Shown here piece by piece: positions 25,502 to 34,163 of a DNA stretch of 64,000 bases. The stretch's first letter is position 1, and the number at the start of each line of letters is the position of its first letter. The notes beneath the pieces were generated by a model, which searched no databases, was not told the origin of the DNA, and was given only the letters and a program-made list of their open reading frames with translations. Made by a program: the position numbers and the translations under genes. This DNA comes from Deferribacteraceae bacterium UBA6793 (GTDB lineage Bacteria > Chrysiogenota > Deferribacteres > Deferribacterales > Geovibrionaceae), in NCBI GenBank assembly GCA_002452405.1, contig DKFP01000004.1:1-64000 (forward strand), written 5' to 3'.

Positions 25502-26503
25502 ATGGAAAAGGGTGTTACGAATCTTAACAGATTCCTCATTGAGGAGCAGAGGGCGTTTCCCGAAGCTACGGGTGACTTTACCATGCTCATCGAATCGATT
25601 GCTTTCGCTTCCAAAATCATCAGCCGCGAAGTAAACAAAGCGGGCATAGTCAATATCATCGGAAAAGCGCAGTCGGTCAATGTGCACGGCGAGGAACAAC
25701 AGAAGCTGGATGTCTATGCCGACAAAAAGATGATAGAGGCAATGGACCACCTCGGCAAACTCTGCGCAATGGCTTCAGAGGAGAACGATGAGGTAATTCA
25801 GGTGCCCAAAGAGTACCCCAAAGGCAAATACCTTGCGGTTTTCGATCCGCTGGACGGCTCCAGCAACATCGATGTGAACATCAGCATCGGAACCATCTTC
25901 GGCATCTTTAAGAGACAGGACGGCGACACGGGAACTCCTTGCTGCAAAGACTTTATGCAGCCGGGGCGCAAAATGGTTGCCGCAGGATACGTTATCTATG
26001 GTTCATCGACAATGATGGTATATTCCGCGGGCAACGGCGTACACGGTTTCACTCTTGACCCCAGCATAGGCGAATATATCCTCAGCCATCCCAATATGAA
26101 AATCCCAGAATGCGGAAAGATTTACAGCATAAACGAAGCGAATTACCACCACTGGGACGAACCCACAAGAAAGTTTGTTGAACATATCAAAAACAACACT
26201 GAAAGAACATACACCGCAAGATATATCGGCTCACTGGTGGCTGATTTCCACAGAAACCTGCTGAAAGGCGGCGTTTTCCTTTATCCCGGCGACGAAAAAA
26301 ACAAACGCGGCAAACTGCGTCTGCTTTATGAGTGCGCGCCCCTTGCATATCTCATAGAGAACGCAGGAGGACGTGCGACAAACGGCGTTCAGGACATTCT
26401 GGACATAGTGCCCGATACGCTGCACCAGAAAGAACCGCTTATTATCGGTTCTAAGTACGAGGTTGAAACCTATCTGAGATATCAGAGGGGCGAACTCAAA
26501 TAG
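25502..26503 (+). CDS. fbp: class I fructose-1,6-bisphosphatase
   Basis: 333 residues. The metal and phosphate site reads DPLDGSSNIDVN, with MVYSAGNGVHGFTLDP and the substrate region RYIGSLVADFHRNLLKGG downstream. It performs the irreversible step of gluconeogenesis, consistent with growth on acetate and organic acids. ATG 25502 follows AGAGG. The nfo gene starts 3 bp after its stop. Confidence 0.95.
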   Translation: MEKGVTNLNRFLIEEQRAFPEATGDFTMLIESIAFASKIISREVNKAGIVNIIGKAQSVNVHGEEQQKLDVYADKKMIEAMDHLGKLCAMASEENDEVIQVPKEYPKGKYLAVFDPLDGSSNIDVNISIGTIFGIFKRQDGDTGTPCCKDFMQPGRKMVAAGYVIYGSSTMMVYSAGNGVHGFTLDPSIGEYILSHPNMKIPECGKIYSINEANYHHWDEPTRKFVEHIKNNTERTYTARYIGSLVADFHRNLLKGGVFLYPGDEKNKRGKLRLLYECAPLAYLIENAGGRATNGVQDILDIVPDTLHQKEPLIIGSKYEVETYLRYQRGELK

Positions 26504-26506
26504 AAG

Positions 26507-27331
26507 ATGCTCATAGGCGCGCATAAATCTATAACAGGTTCAATTGATAAAAGTATTGAGAGGGCACTCGCAGACGGCTGTGAGTGCCTTCAGATTTTTG
26601 TGAAGAACAAGAACAGATGGGAGGGCAAGCCGCTTTCCGAAGACGAGGCTCTTGCCTTCGCATCCGCACTTGTTAAAAGCGGACTGAAGGTCTGCTCACA
26701 CGCATCATATCTCATCAATCCCGCTGCCGTTAATCCTGAAACCGCTGATAAATCATTCATATCTTTCAAAGACGAGCTTTCCCGCTGTGACAGGCTTACT
26801 GTGCCTTTCCACGTTATCCATCCCGGCGCGCATATGAAAGCCGGTGTTGATGCCGGAATTGACAGCGTTGCGGAATTTCTGGACAAAGCATATGACGAGG
26901 GCGGGTTTTCCGTTATGACATTGCTGGAGACTACTTCCGGAATGGGAACGTGTCTTGGGCATAGAGTTGAGGAGATTGCCCGCATAATCGAAAAGTGCAG
27001 ACATGGCGACAAAATAGCTGTATGTCTTGATTCCTGTCACATTTTTGCTGCCGGATATGATATAGTCGGGGCATATGATGAAGTTTTTGATGAATTTTTC
27101 CGAATTTTCGGGGATAAGATAAAGGTGTTTCACCTGAATGACAGCAAAAAATCTCTCGGCTCAAGGCTTGACAGGCATGAACTGATAGCGGGTGGCGAAA
27201 TCGGCGAGGCTTTTTTCAGAAAAGCAGTCAACGATAAGAGATTTGAAAACGTGCTGGGTATATTGGAAACGCCCGTTGAAACAGACTATAAAGAAGAGAT
27301 TAAAAAACTGAAATCCTACAGGGGGAAATAG
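26507..27331 (+). CDS. nfo: deoxyribonuclease IV (endonuclease IV, AP endonuclease)
   Basis: 274 residues, TIM barrel. Zn ligands are seen in FHVIHPGAH, LLETTSG, CLDSCHIFAAGYD, FHLNDSKKSLGSRLDRHE and GILETP. It cleaves DNA at abasic sites, a partner to glycosylases such as the AlkD-like protein at 10930. It is tightly packed between fbp and the next gene, whose ATG follows its stop directly. Confidence 0.95.
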   Translation: MLIGAHKSITGSIDKSIERALADGCECLQIFVKNKNRWEGKPLSEDEALAFASALVKSGLKVCSHASYLINPAAVNPETADKSFISFKDELSRCDRLTVPFHVIHPGAHMKAGVDAGIDSVAEFLDKAYDEGGFSVMTLLETTSGMGTCLGHRVEEIARIIEKCRHGDKIAVCLDSCHIFAAGYDIVGAYDEVFDEFFRIFGDKIKVFHLNDSKKSLGSRLDRHELIAGGEIGEAFFRKAVNDKRFENVLGILETPVETDYKEEIKKLKSYRGK

Positions 27332-28876
27332 ATGGAAATCACCGAAACACCGGTCGTTACCGTTATGAAAGAGCTTATAAAACCCGATAGAATCGCGGAA
27401 ACACACATTTCCTATGTGTTTCTTAAAGACGATTTTGTCTATAAGGTAAAAAAATCGGTAGATTTCGGATTCCTTGATTTCAGCTCTAAAAAGAAACGCA
27501 AAGCTATGTGCATACTGGAAAAAGAGCTTAACGAACGCTTTTGTAAGGATATTTATCTGGACGTTCTGAAAATCGTCCGCAAAGAAAAATCTTTCGACCT
27601 TGTAAAATACGACAGTTCACTGCTCACCATAGACTACTGTGTTAAAATGAAGCGCATCAAAGACGACGCGTTCCTTTCCGCAAAGGTTGCAAACGGCGAT
27701 GTAACAGCCGAAGACGCTGTGCGGATAGGTGAGAACGTCGCAAAACTCTTTAAAAATATAAAAACAGATCCATATGCGGCAGAGGCGAACGGCAGTTATG
27801 ACATCGTGCGTTTCAACTGCGAGGAGAACTTTTCGCAGACCGAGGGCTATAAGGGCGGGCTGATTGACGCTGCACAGTTCGATTTCATAAAAAAGCAGAC
27901 AATGCAGTTTCTGGATGAGAACAAAGAAATGTTCGACCGAAGGCTGAAAAACGGATATGTTGTTGACGGGCATGGCGATTTGCGCCTTGAACACATTTAC
28001 ATGGATGGCGACGATTTCGGGCTTATCGACTGCATAGAGTTCAACCAGCGGTTCAGGTTCAACGATGTTATGTCGGAAATAGGCTTTCTGAGCATGGAAG
28101 TTGACCAGATGGGGAAAACAGAGTTTTCCGACGGGCTTCTGGAGGGCTTTTTCAAGGTCTATGACGACGATGATTCCAAAAAACTGCTGAATTTTTATCG
28201 CTGTTACAGGGCATACGTTCGCGCCAAAGTTACCTGTTTTCTCTTGAGTTCAAAAGACGAGAACTGGGAGCACTACAAAAAGAACAGGGATGATGTTACA
28301 AAACTGATGAACATGGCGGCACTCTATGCAGCGAATATGTTCGAAACAAAAAGTCTTATTTTTTATGGACTTATGGCTTCCGGCAAAACCAGGAACGCCA
28401 AGGTGTTCAGTGAAATATTTCCCGTCAGACATATAAATACAGACGTTGTGCGCAAGGTTATGCATGGCATCGACCCCGAAAGCAAAGTGCATGTGGATTT
28501 CGGCGTGGATATCTATTCCAAGGAAAACTCACTGAAGCTCTATGAGGAGCTTGGGATGATGGCGGAGAACAATAGATGTCTGGGGCGTATGAGTGTTATT
28601 GACGGCAGCTTCAGTAAATCCGAATATCTGGACAGGGTGAACATGTCCTATAATGGAAAATTCATAAAAATACGCTTTTTCGCCTCAGAAGAGGAGATAA
28701 TGGCGCGGCTTGAGAAACGCAAAAACAAGATATGTGTCACAGACGGGCGCATTGAGATCTACGAAAGCCAGAAAAAAACCGCGCAGGACATAGGGGCGGA
28801 TTTCGATATGGAGACCACTGGCAGAGCGGAAGACAACGCCATGAAAATACTGGGATTTCTGATTAATGAAGCATAA
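27332..28876 (+). CDS. aminoglycoside-phosphotransferase-like / AAA kinase fusion protein
   Basis: 514 residues. The N-terminal half resembles the APH kinase fold (VDGHGDLRLEHIY catalytic loop and a DCIEFNQRF metal site). The C-terminal part is a P-loop kinase of the AAA_33 / zeta-like type with Walker A GLMASGKT. Genes of this two-domain form are widespread and usually uncharacterised; resistance is not implied. A small-molecule or RNA kinase role is possible. The 3' end overlaps the next gene by 11 bp. Confidence 0.75.
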   Translation: MEITETPVVTVMKELIKPDRIAETHISYVFLKDDFVYKVKKSVDFGFLDFSSKKKRKAMCILEKELNERFCKDIYLDVLKIVRKEKSFDLVKYDSSLLTIDYCVKMKRIKDDAFLSAKVANGDVTAEDAVRIGENVAKLFKNIKTDPYAAEANGSYDIVRFNCEENFSQTEGYKGGLIDAAQFDFIKKQTMQFLDENKEMFDRRLKNGYVVDGHGDLRLEHIYMDGDDFGLIDCIEFNQRFRFNDVMSEIGFLSMEVDQMGKTEFSDGLLEGFFKVYDDDDSKKLLNFYRCYRAYVRAKVTCFLLSSKDENWEHYKKNRDDVTKLMNMAALYAANMFETKSLIFYGLMASGKTRNAKVFSEIFPVRHINTDVVRKVMHGIDPESKVHVDFGVDIYSKENSLKLYEELGMMAENNRCLGRMSVIDGSFSKSEYLDRVNMSYNGKFIKIRFFASEEEIMARLEKRKNKICVTDGRIEIYESQKKTAQDIGADFDMETTGRAEDNAMKILGFLINEA

Positions 28877-29852
28877 TTTTGATATAAAACAGGTTAATTC
28901 CCCATTCGAGGATACGGCTTTTTTTGTTCGCAATGTATATAAAACGGAAGGATTTCTGTTCGACTGCGGCAGACTTGGCGGATTGACAAATTCCGAAGTG
29001 CTATCCATATCCGAAATATTCATAAGTCATACTCATATAGACCATTTTTACGGGTTCGACAGGATATTGCGCGGAACGCTTCTTTCCGGCAAACGGTTCC
29101 GTGTATTCGGACCGCAGGGAATCATAAAAAATGTGCGGGGCAAGATTGACGCGTACACATGGAACCTTATAAAGAGTTATCCGGTGAGCTACGAAGTTGT
29201 TGAGCTTAATTCCGGCAAAAAAGAGTATGAAACAGCTGTTTTTTCCGCAGCGGATGGCTTTGAGATGGTAAAAGGTTCCATAAAACACGAAGATTTGGTA
29301 CTTGGTGACGGTTTCAGGCTTGATTTTGACATTTTCGACCACAGAGTCCCGTCCGTGGGCTACAGAGTTTCTGAACGTGAGATGGTTGCAGTTAAGAAGG
29401 ATGCTCTGGATAACGGATTTCGTTCCGGAAAATGGATAGGGGAGCTGAAACGCAGAATACTTGCAGGCGATCTTGACGGCGATATAGAGGCGGAAAGTAC
29501 TGACGGTTTGGTAAAAATGTCCACTCGTGAGGCGCGGGACAGATTTATTGAACATGTTAAACCGAAATCCGTCACTTTCATAACAGATATTGCACCGAGT
29601 ACGGAAAACTATGAAAAGGCGGTGGCACTGGCAAAGGATACGTCTGTTTTGCTCATAGAGTGTGTTTTTCTCGAAGAGGATTTTGAACACGCAGATATAA
29701 AAAAACATCTGACAATGACACTTTCTAAGAAAATTTACAGAGAATCAGATGCACAAAAGGTGCGGTTTTTCCATTTTGCGCCACGTTATGATCAGTGCCG
29801 AAGGGAGTTTTACGAAAGACTCCACAGTGATATGGAAGGTTGTATATACTGA
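28866..29852 (+). CDS. RNase Z-like metallo-beta-lactamase-fold protein
   Basis: 328 residues. The metal motif HTHIDHF near residue 57 marks the MBL fold, with TDIAP and a late FFHFAPRY segment supplying further ligands as in RNase Z relatives. Classical RNase Z has HLHGDH and is involved in tRNA 3' trimming; this sequence is a divergent relative. With a tRNA nucleotidyltransferase elsewhere in the window, tRNA end processing is possible but not shown. Confidence 0.7.
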   Translation: MKHNFDIKQVNSPFEDTAFFVRNVYKTEGFLFDCGRLGGLTNSEVLSISEIFISHTHIDHFYGFDRILRGTLLSGKRFRVFGPQGIIKNVRGKIDAYTWNLIKSYPVSYEVVELNSGKKEYETAVFSAADGFEMVKGSIKHEDLVLGDGFRLDFDIFDHRVPSVGYRVSEREMVAVKKDALDNGFRSGKWIGELKRRILAGDLDGDIEAESTDGLVKMSTREARDRFIEHVKPKSVTFITDIAPSTENYEKAVALAKDTSVLLIECVFLEEDFEHADIKKHLTMTLSKKIYRESDAQKVRFFHFAPRYDQCRREFYERLHSDMEGCIY

Positions 29853-30688
29853 TGATCGAGCTGAAACCATTCAAAGATCTGAAAGATGTAGATGATATCG
29901 AACTGCACGATCTGGATTTTAAACGTGCAGAGTCTGAAAACGTCGCGTTGACAGCAAATTATCCGCATTTTGAAAAACGCGGAGACATAGGCGTTTTACT
30001 GGTGCACGGGTTCACATCCAGTCCGCTGGAGATGCAACCCCTTGCCGGGTACCTCGCAGGGCAGGGATACAGCGTTTATAACGTACGCCTTGCCGGACAC
30101 GCGTCTGATTATCATTATCTCAATATGACAAGTTATGACGACTGGTACGATTCGGTCAAATACGGTCTTTTTACACTCAGGCGCAACTGCAAAAAGGTTT
30201 TTGCGGCGGGTTCGTCCATGGGCGGGCTGATATCCCTTATGACAGCGCACCTGAACGGACTTGATGGTGTTGTGCTGATGGCACCCTGCATAAAGATAAA
30301 AGCGCCGCTGACCTCGGTCACGCCCCTGTTGAGCAGAATCATGCCGTATATGCCAAAGATAGGGTTTGATATGCAGTATTCAGATATATTTTACCACACG
30401 TGGCCCATGAAGGGAGTGGCAGAGCTTTACAGATTCACTAAGTACGTAGAAAAAGTCACTGCGGATTTTTCCATGCCGCTTCTTGGGTTCCAGTTTCCCG
30501 GTGACATGATAGTAAGTGCCGGAGCAACAAAAAACTTCTTTTCACGCGTCGGTTCGAAAGATAAATTGTATGTTGAATTTCCTCGCAAAGACGGGCAAAC
30601 TCATATATTGACATCCCACCTGAATCAGCATAGAGATGAGATGTTTGCAAATATTGCCATTTGGCTGAAAGACAGGAGCGAAAAATGA
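29852..30688 (+). CDS. alpha/beta hydrolase, carboxylesterase/monoacylglycerol-lipase type
   Basis: 278 residues from ATG 29852. The oxyanion region LLVHGFTSSPLEM, nucleophile elbow GSSMGG and late acid/His region (GQTHILT) form a complete triad. The style matches bacterial carboxylesterases of the EstA/YvaK group. The ATG overlaps the upstream stop (TGATG), and a TTG at 29840 is an alternative. The 3' end overlaps proC. Substrate is unknown. Confidence 0.8.
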   Translation: MIELKPFKDLKDVDDIELHDLDFKRAESENVALTANYPHFEKRGDIGVLLVHGFTSSPLEMQPLAGYLAGQGYSVYNVRLAGHASDYHYLNMTSYDDWYDSVKYGLFTLRRNCKKVFAAGSSMGGLISLMTAHLNGLDGVVLMAPCIKIKAPLTSVTPLLSRIMPYMPKIGFDMQYSDIFYHTWPMKGVAELYRFTKYVEKVTADFSMPLLGFQFPGDMIVSAGATKNFFSRVGSKDKLYVEFPRKDGQTHILTSHLNQHRDEMFANIAIWLKDRSEK

Positions 30689-31497
30689 CGGAAAGTCTTA
30701 AAATAGGCTTCATTGGAGCCGGAAACATGGCAGAGGCGATTATAAAAGGGCTTCTCGCATCCGGACTTAAAACGGAACTCGCCGTCAGCGATTCCAGCGT
30801 GGAGAGACTTGAGGTTATTCGTACCGTATACGGCATCGAAGGCGTTACCAAGGACAATAAAAAAGTGGCGGATTTTGCGGACGTTCTGGTTCTGGCTGTT
30901 AAACCCCAGATAATATCCGTTGTTCTGCGCCAGCTCAAGGGCAGGGTGCGCGAAAAGCTCATCGTATCCATAGCGGCGGGAGTGACCACTGAATATATTG
31001 AAAGCGTTCTTGGTGAAGATACGCGCATTGTCCGTGTCATGCCTAATACGCCTGCTCTGGTTCTCAGCGGTGCTGCGGCTGTGTGCGGCGGAAAAGCGGC
31101 TTCGGATGAAGATCTTGCAACAGTAAAGTCCATGTTTGATGCCGTTGGAAGCTGTATCATTGTTGACGAATCAAAAATGGATGCCGTCACAGGGCTTTCG
31201 GGCAGCGGTCCTGCATACGTCTATCAGTTCATAGAGGCTCTGAGCGATGCCGGAGTTAAAATGGGGCTGATGCGTGGGGACGCGACCGTTCTTGCCGCGC
31301 AGACAGTTATGGGAGCCGCAAAGATGGTACTTGAAACAAAGAAACACCCCGGCGAGCTGAAAGACAGCGTGACCTCACCCGGCGGAACAACAATATGCGG
31401 CGTGCATGAGCTTGAAAAAGGCGCAATGCGTGCAACAGTGATGAACGCAGTGGAAGCGGCAACGGAGAAATCAAAAGAGCTTGGTAAACGAAAATAA
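30685..31497 (+). CDS. proC: pyrroline-5-carboxylate reductase
   Basis: 270 residues from ATG 30685, 6 bp after GGAG. The N-terminal NAD(P) loop reads GFIGAGNMAEAI, with AVKPQ and RVMPNTP, and the C-terminal signature contains TSPGGTTICG. It makes proline from pyrroline-5-carboxylate. An open stretch upstream to 30661 belongs to the hydrolase gene. Confidence 0.95.
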   Translation: MTESLKIGFIGAGNMAEAIIKGLLASGLKTELAVSDSSVERLEVIRTVYGIEGVTKDNKKVADFADVLVLAVKPQIISVVLRQLKGRVREKLIVSIAAGVTTEYIESVLGEDTRIVRVMPNTPALVLSGAAAVCGGKAASDEDLATVKSMFDAVGSCIIVDESKMDAVTGLSGSGPAYVYQFIEALSDAGVKMGLMRGDATVLAAQTVMGAAKMVLETKKHPGELKDSVTSPGGTTICGVHELEKGAMRATVMNAVEAATEKSKELGKRK

Positions 31498-31501
31498 AAA
31501 G

Positions 31502-31550
31502 TGTGCAGAATTTTCACTCATGTGTGAAATATTTGTATGCACATTATTTT
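31502..31550 (+). terminator. likely terminator of the fbp-proC operon
   Basis: Nested stems: TGTGCA (31502-31507) with TGCACA (31538-31543), and TTTCAC (31512-31517) with GTGAAA (31524-31529), followed by TTATTTTA. The T run is imperfect. Confidence 0.5.
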
Positions 31551-31591
31551 ATAAATGGTTAATAAATAATAATTACCAGTAAAATATGAAG

Positions 31592-31607
31592 TGGTATCAC
31601 TTTTGCA
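31592..31607 (+). promoter_or_regulatory. sigma-54-like promoter before the DUF4405 gene
   Basis: TGGTAT-N5-TTGCA has GG (31593-31594) and GC (31605-31606) separated by exactly 10 bp, as sigma-54 requires. The predicted transcript start would fall at the ribosome-binding site, so the leader would be very short. Confidence 0.4.
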
Positions 31608-31628
31608 TTATCCTTTGAGGAGGAAAAA

Positions 31629-31886
31629 ATGCGAAAATATAGAGATACCATTTCGATTATTACTTTTGTTCTGTTTATTTTGTCGGCTGTGACAGGTTTC
31701 ATAATATTTTTTATGCCACACGCCCCACGACCGGCTGTGGCTGCTGAAGCTGTACGGACTATAAGTTTCGGGCTGGTGCTGAAACGGACCCACGAATACG
31801 GTGCTATGCTGATGGCGGTTGCCGCTCTTCTGCATATTTACCTGAACTGGGGTGCTTTAAAAAGCTATATGATTAAAAACAAATAA
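31629..31886 (+). CDS. DUF4405-like small membrane protein
   Basis: 85 residues with two helices (about 8-30 and 55-78). The second region contains His in RTHEYGAMLM and LLHIYLNW, a spacing like haem-b binding membrane proteins. DUF4405 proteins are often near respiratory genes; function is unknown. ATG 31629 follows GAGGAGG. It is monocistronic, ending in a strong bidirectional terminator. Confidence 0.7.
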   Translation: MRKYRDTISIITFVLFILSAVTGFIIFFMPHAPRPAVAAEAVRTISFGLVLKRTHEYGAMLMAVAALLHIYLNWGALKSYMIKNK

Positions 31887-31887
31887 G

Positions 31888-31912
31888 AAAGGCGGTCTTG
31901 CGACCGCCTTTT
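31888..31912. terminator. bidirectional terminator between the DUF4405 gene and leuB
   Basis: A 10-bp perfect stem AAAGGCGGTC (31888-31897) / GACCGCCTTT (31902-31911) with TTGC loop lies between the two convergent stop codons. Confidence 0.85.
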
Positions 31913-31916
31913 AACG

Positions 31917-32993
31917 TTATATCCTTTCAGAGATGAGATCACCCATCTTGTCTGTTTTGACCAGTGTCTGACCTGTCTTGTTTTTGTTAAAAATGTCGCC
32001 TGTTCTGTAACCTTCGTCCAGAACTTTCTGGATAGCGTTTTCGATGTCTGTTGCAGCTGCATCCATACCCAGAGAATAACGGCACATCAGAGCCGCGGAC
32101 ATTATCTGCGCTATGGGGTTTGCTATGTTCTGTCCTGCGATATCGGGGGCTGTGCCGCCGATAGGTTCATAAAGACCGAAGTTTGACTCGTTGATTGAAG
32201 CGGAGGGGAGCATACCCAGTGAACCGGTCAGCATTGCCGCTTCGTCAGAGAGGATATCGCCGAACATGTTTTCAGTTACAACAACGTCGAACTGGGAAGG
32301 CCAGCGCACAAGCTGCATTGCGGCGTTGTCCACGTACATGTGGTTAAGCTCCACGTCGGGATAGCTCTTGTGGACCTCTGTAACAACCTCTCTCCACAGT
32401 ATTGATGACATAAGTACGTTTGCTTTGTCTACGCTTGTAACTTTATTGTTGCGCAGTCTGGCGGCTTCGAAGGCGAGTTTGGCGATACGCTCGACTTCTG
32501 GTTTTGTGTAAAGCATGGTGTCCATGCCCATTGTGCGTTCAGCGTTTATCTCTTTGGGCTGACCGAAGTAGATACCGCCTGTCAGCTCACGGAAGAATGC
32601 TATGTCGAGACCTTCGGGAATAAGCTCGTTTTTAAGTGAGCTTGCGTCTATGAGCGAGGGGAATATTTTAACGGGTCTGATATTGCAGAACAGGCTGAAA
32701 TGTTTGCGCAGAGGAAGCAGAGCGCCTCTTTCAGGCTGTTGTGCCGGAGGAAGGTTTTCCCATTTGGGACCGCCGACAGAACCGAACAGGATAGCGTCTG
32801 ATTTTTCGCAGAGCGCAAGTGTCGATTCAGGAAGGGGGGTGCCGTGGTTATCTATCGCGATACCGCCTATGTCGGCGAATGAAAATTCGAATGTTTTGTT
32901 ATATTTTTCAGATACTTTGTTCAGGACTTTAATAGCCTGCTGCATGACTTCGGGTCCGATTCCGTCGCCCGGTAAAACTGCTATCTTTGCCAT
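31917..32993 (-). CDS. leuB: 3-isopropylmalate dehydrogenase
   Basis: 358 residues. N-terminal AVLPGDGIGPEVM, the substrate region LRKHFSLFCNIRPV, YFGQPKE (family usually YFGxPRG), VDKANVL and the NAD site GTAPDIAGQNIANP are present. It performs the NAD-dependent oxidation step of leucine synthesis. I chose ATG 32993 (AAGGAG 8 bp upstream) over one at 33002. No leuC/leuD is adjacent. Confidence 0.93.
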   Translation of the reverse strand: MAKIAVLPGDGIGPEVMQQAIKVLNKVSEKYNKTFEFSFADIGGIAIDNHGTPLPESTLALCEKSDAILFGSVGGPKWENLPPAQQPERGALLPLRKHFSLFCNIRPVKIFPSLIDASSLKNELIPEGLDIAFFRELTGGIYFGQPKEINAERTMGMDTMLYTKPEVERIAKLAFEAARLRNNKVTSVDKANVLMSSILWREVVTEVHKSYPDVELNHMYVDNAAMQLVRWPSQFDVVVTENMFGDILSDEAAMLTGSLGMLPSASINESNFGLYEPIGGTAPDIAGQNIANPIAQIMSAALMCRYSLGMDAAATDIENAIQKVLDEGYRTGDIFNKNKTGQTLVKTDKMGDLISERI

Positions 32994-33024
32994 GTGGAAC
33001 ACTCCTTATATTAGTCAACCATCA

Positions 33025-33053
33025 ATTTTATTCCAATACATCTGTAAAGTCAA
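33025..33053 (-). promoter_or_regulatory. leuB promoter
   Basis: Minus strand TTGACT (33048-33053), 17-bp spacer, TAAAAT (33025-33030), 31 bp before the start codon. Confidence 0.65.
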
Positions 33054-33074
33054 ACTGTAATATGTTCAATAAGA

Positions 33075-34163
33075 CTACATCGCGTGTTCGCGTCTGTATA
33101 TGATGTAAACTGCCAGAGACGCGAAGAATATAATAGGCAGAAAGCTGGACATAAAAGGGCTGAGGACACCGTTTTTACCCAGCGAAGCGCAGGACGCAAC
33201 GCACATCCAGAATCCGAAGCCGACGCCCAGGGACTTAGCAGCAACCTTTATGTATGAGTGGCTTCTGTTGAAATCCACGCACAGTGGGAATATCACCAGA
33301 ATTATCACCAGCACGCTTATAGCATGAGCAAATATTTTATATATCTGCATCATATACTTAGACGTATTAACGTTCTGGTTTTTCATAACCTCAGCAACTT
33401 TGTATATGTCTCCGATGGAAACGAACTGAGGTTTCAGAAACGGCATCTTGGAAAGCTCGTCGAATATGGGTTTATCTGTGATTATATTCCTGACGTCATA
33501 GGTTTTTTTGGGAACGTTCATCATATCGTACTTTTTCTGGTTAAACAGCTTCCACTTGTTCCCGTCTTTTTTTGCGGAGTTGTAGGTTTCAATGGATTCA
33601 ACCTGTAGTTTGTCGTTCAGGGTATATTCCGTAACGTAGTGAAATTCCATCTTTTCCGGGTCAAGTGCAGTGATGTGTATGAACCTGTTGCCGTGTAGTT
33701 TCATCCAGATATTTGTGAGAGAGGGACGAATATCCATCTCTTTCTTATATATTATCTCTGCGGCATATTTTTCACGCATATACATGACTTTAGGGTTTAT
33801 TGTGTTTGCTGTTAGCACCAGAAGCATGGAGACCACAACGCCGGAGATAAGAAACGGCTGTATCAGGCTGCGAATTTTTCCGCCGAGGGATACATACGCC
33901 ACGAGTTCGTTATTCTTTATGAGGGTCAGCATCACCAGCATGGTTGAAATGACTATGGACATCGGCATTGTTGTGTAAAGCAGATAGGGGACTTTCATCA
34001 GGTCAAATATTAGAACTTCTGTGATGGACACAGCGTATTTGTCTATTAGGTCCGTGTGCATGGCAGCGTTTGCGAGGAGAGAAATCACCCCCACAACAAT
34101 CTGAACCACTATTGTATATTTCAGGAATAAACCTATGACATATTTATCAAATTTGGATATCAT
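33075..34163 (-). CDS. lptG: LPS export permease LptG (YjgP/YjgQ family)
   Basis: 362 residues. Three N-terminal helices, a periplasmic beta-jellyroll domain (about 125-255) and three C-terminal helices match LptG/LptF. It forms the inner-membrane LptB2FG transporter that extracts lipopolysaccharide, supporting a diderm host. The start overlaps the end of the upstream lptF by 4 bp. Being the downstream, MISKFDKYV-starting member, it is called LptG; the F/G split is by order and style. Confidence 0.85.
   Translation of the reverse strand: MISKFDKYVIGLFLKYTIVVQIVVGVISLLANAAMHTDLIDKYAVSITEVLIFDLMKVPYLLYTTMPMSIVISTMLVMLTLIKNNELVAYVSLGGKIRSLIQPFLISGVVVSMLLVLTANTINPKVMYMREKYAAEIIYKKEMDIRPSLTNIWMKLHGNRFIHITALDPEKMEFHYVTEYTLNDKLQVESIETYNSAKKDGNKWKLFNQKKYDMMNVPKKTYDVRNIITDKPIFDELSKMPFLKPQFVSIGDIYKVAEVMKNQNVNTSKYMMQIYKIFAHAISVLVIILVIFPLCVDFNRSHSYIKVAAKSLGVGFGFWMCVASCASLGKNGVLSPFMSSFLPIIFFASLAVYIIYRREHAM

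Noticed and set aside
24992..25750. 252-codon open frame opposite recO and fbp
   Set aside because: It crosses two real genes and the fbp promoter; composition is typical of antisense translation.
27332..28876. Aminoglycoside resistance gene
   Set aside because: The APH fold is shared by many kinases; the fused P-loop kinase and housekeeping context do not indicate resistance.
29001..29708. 235-codon open frame opposite the RNase Z-like gene
   Set aside because: Antisense shadow; no family features.
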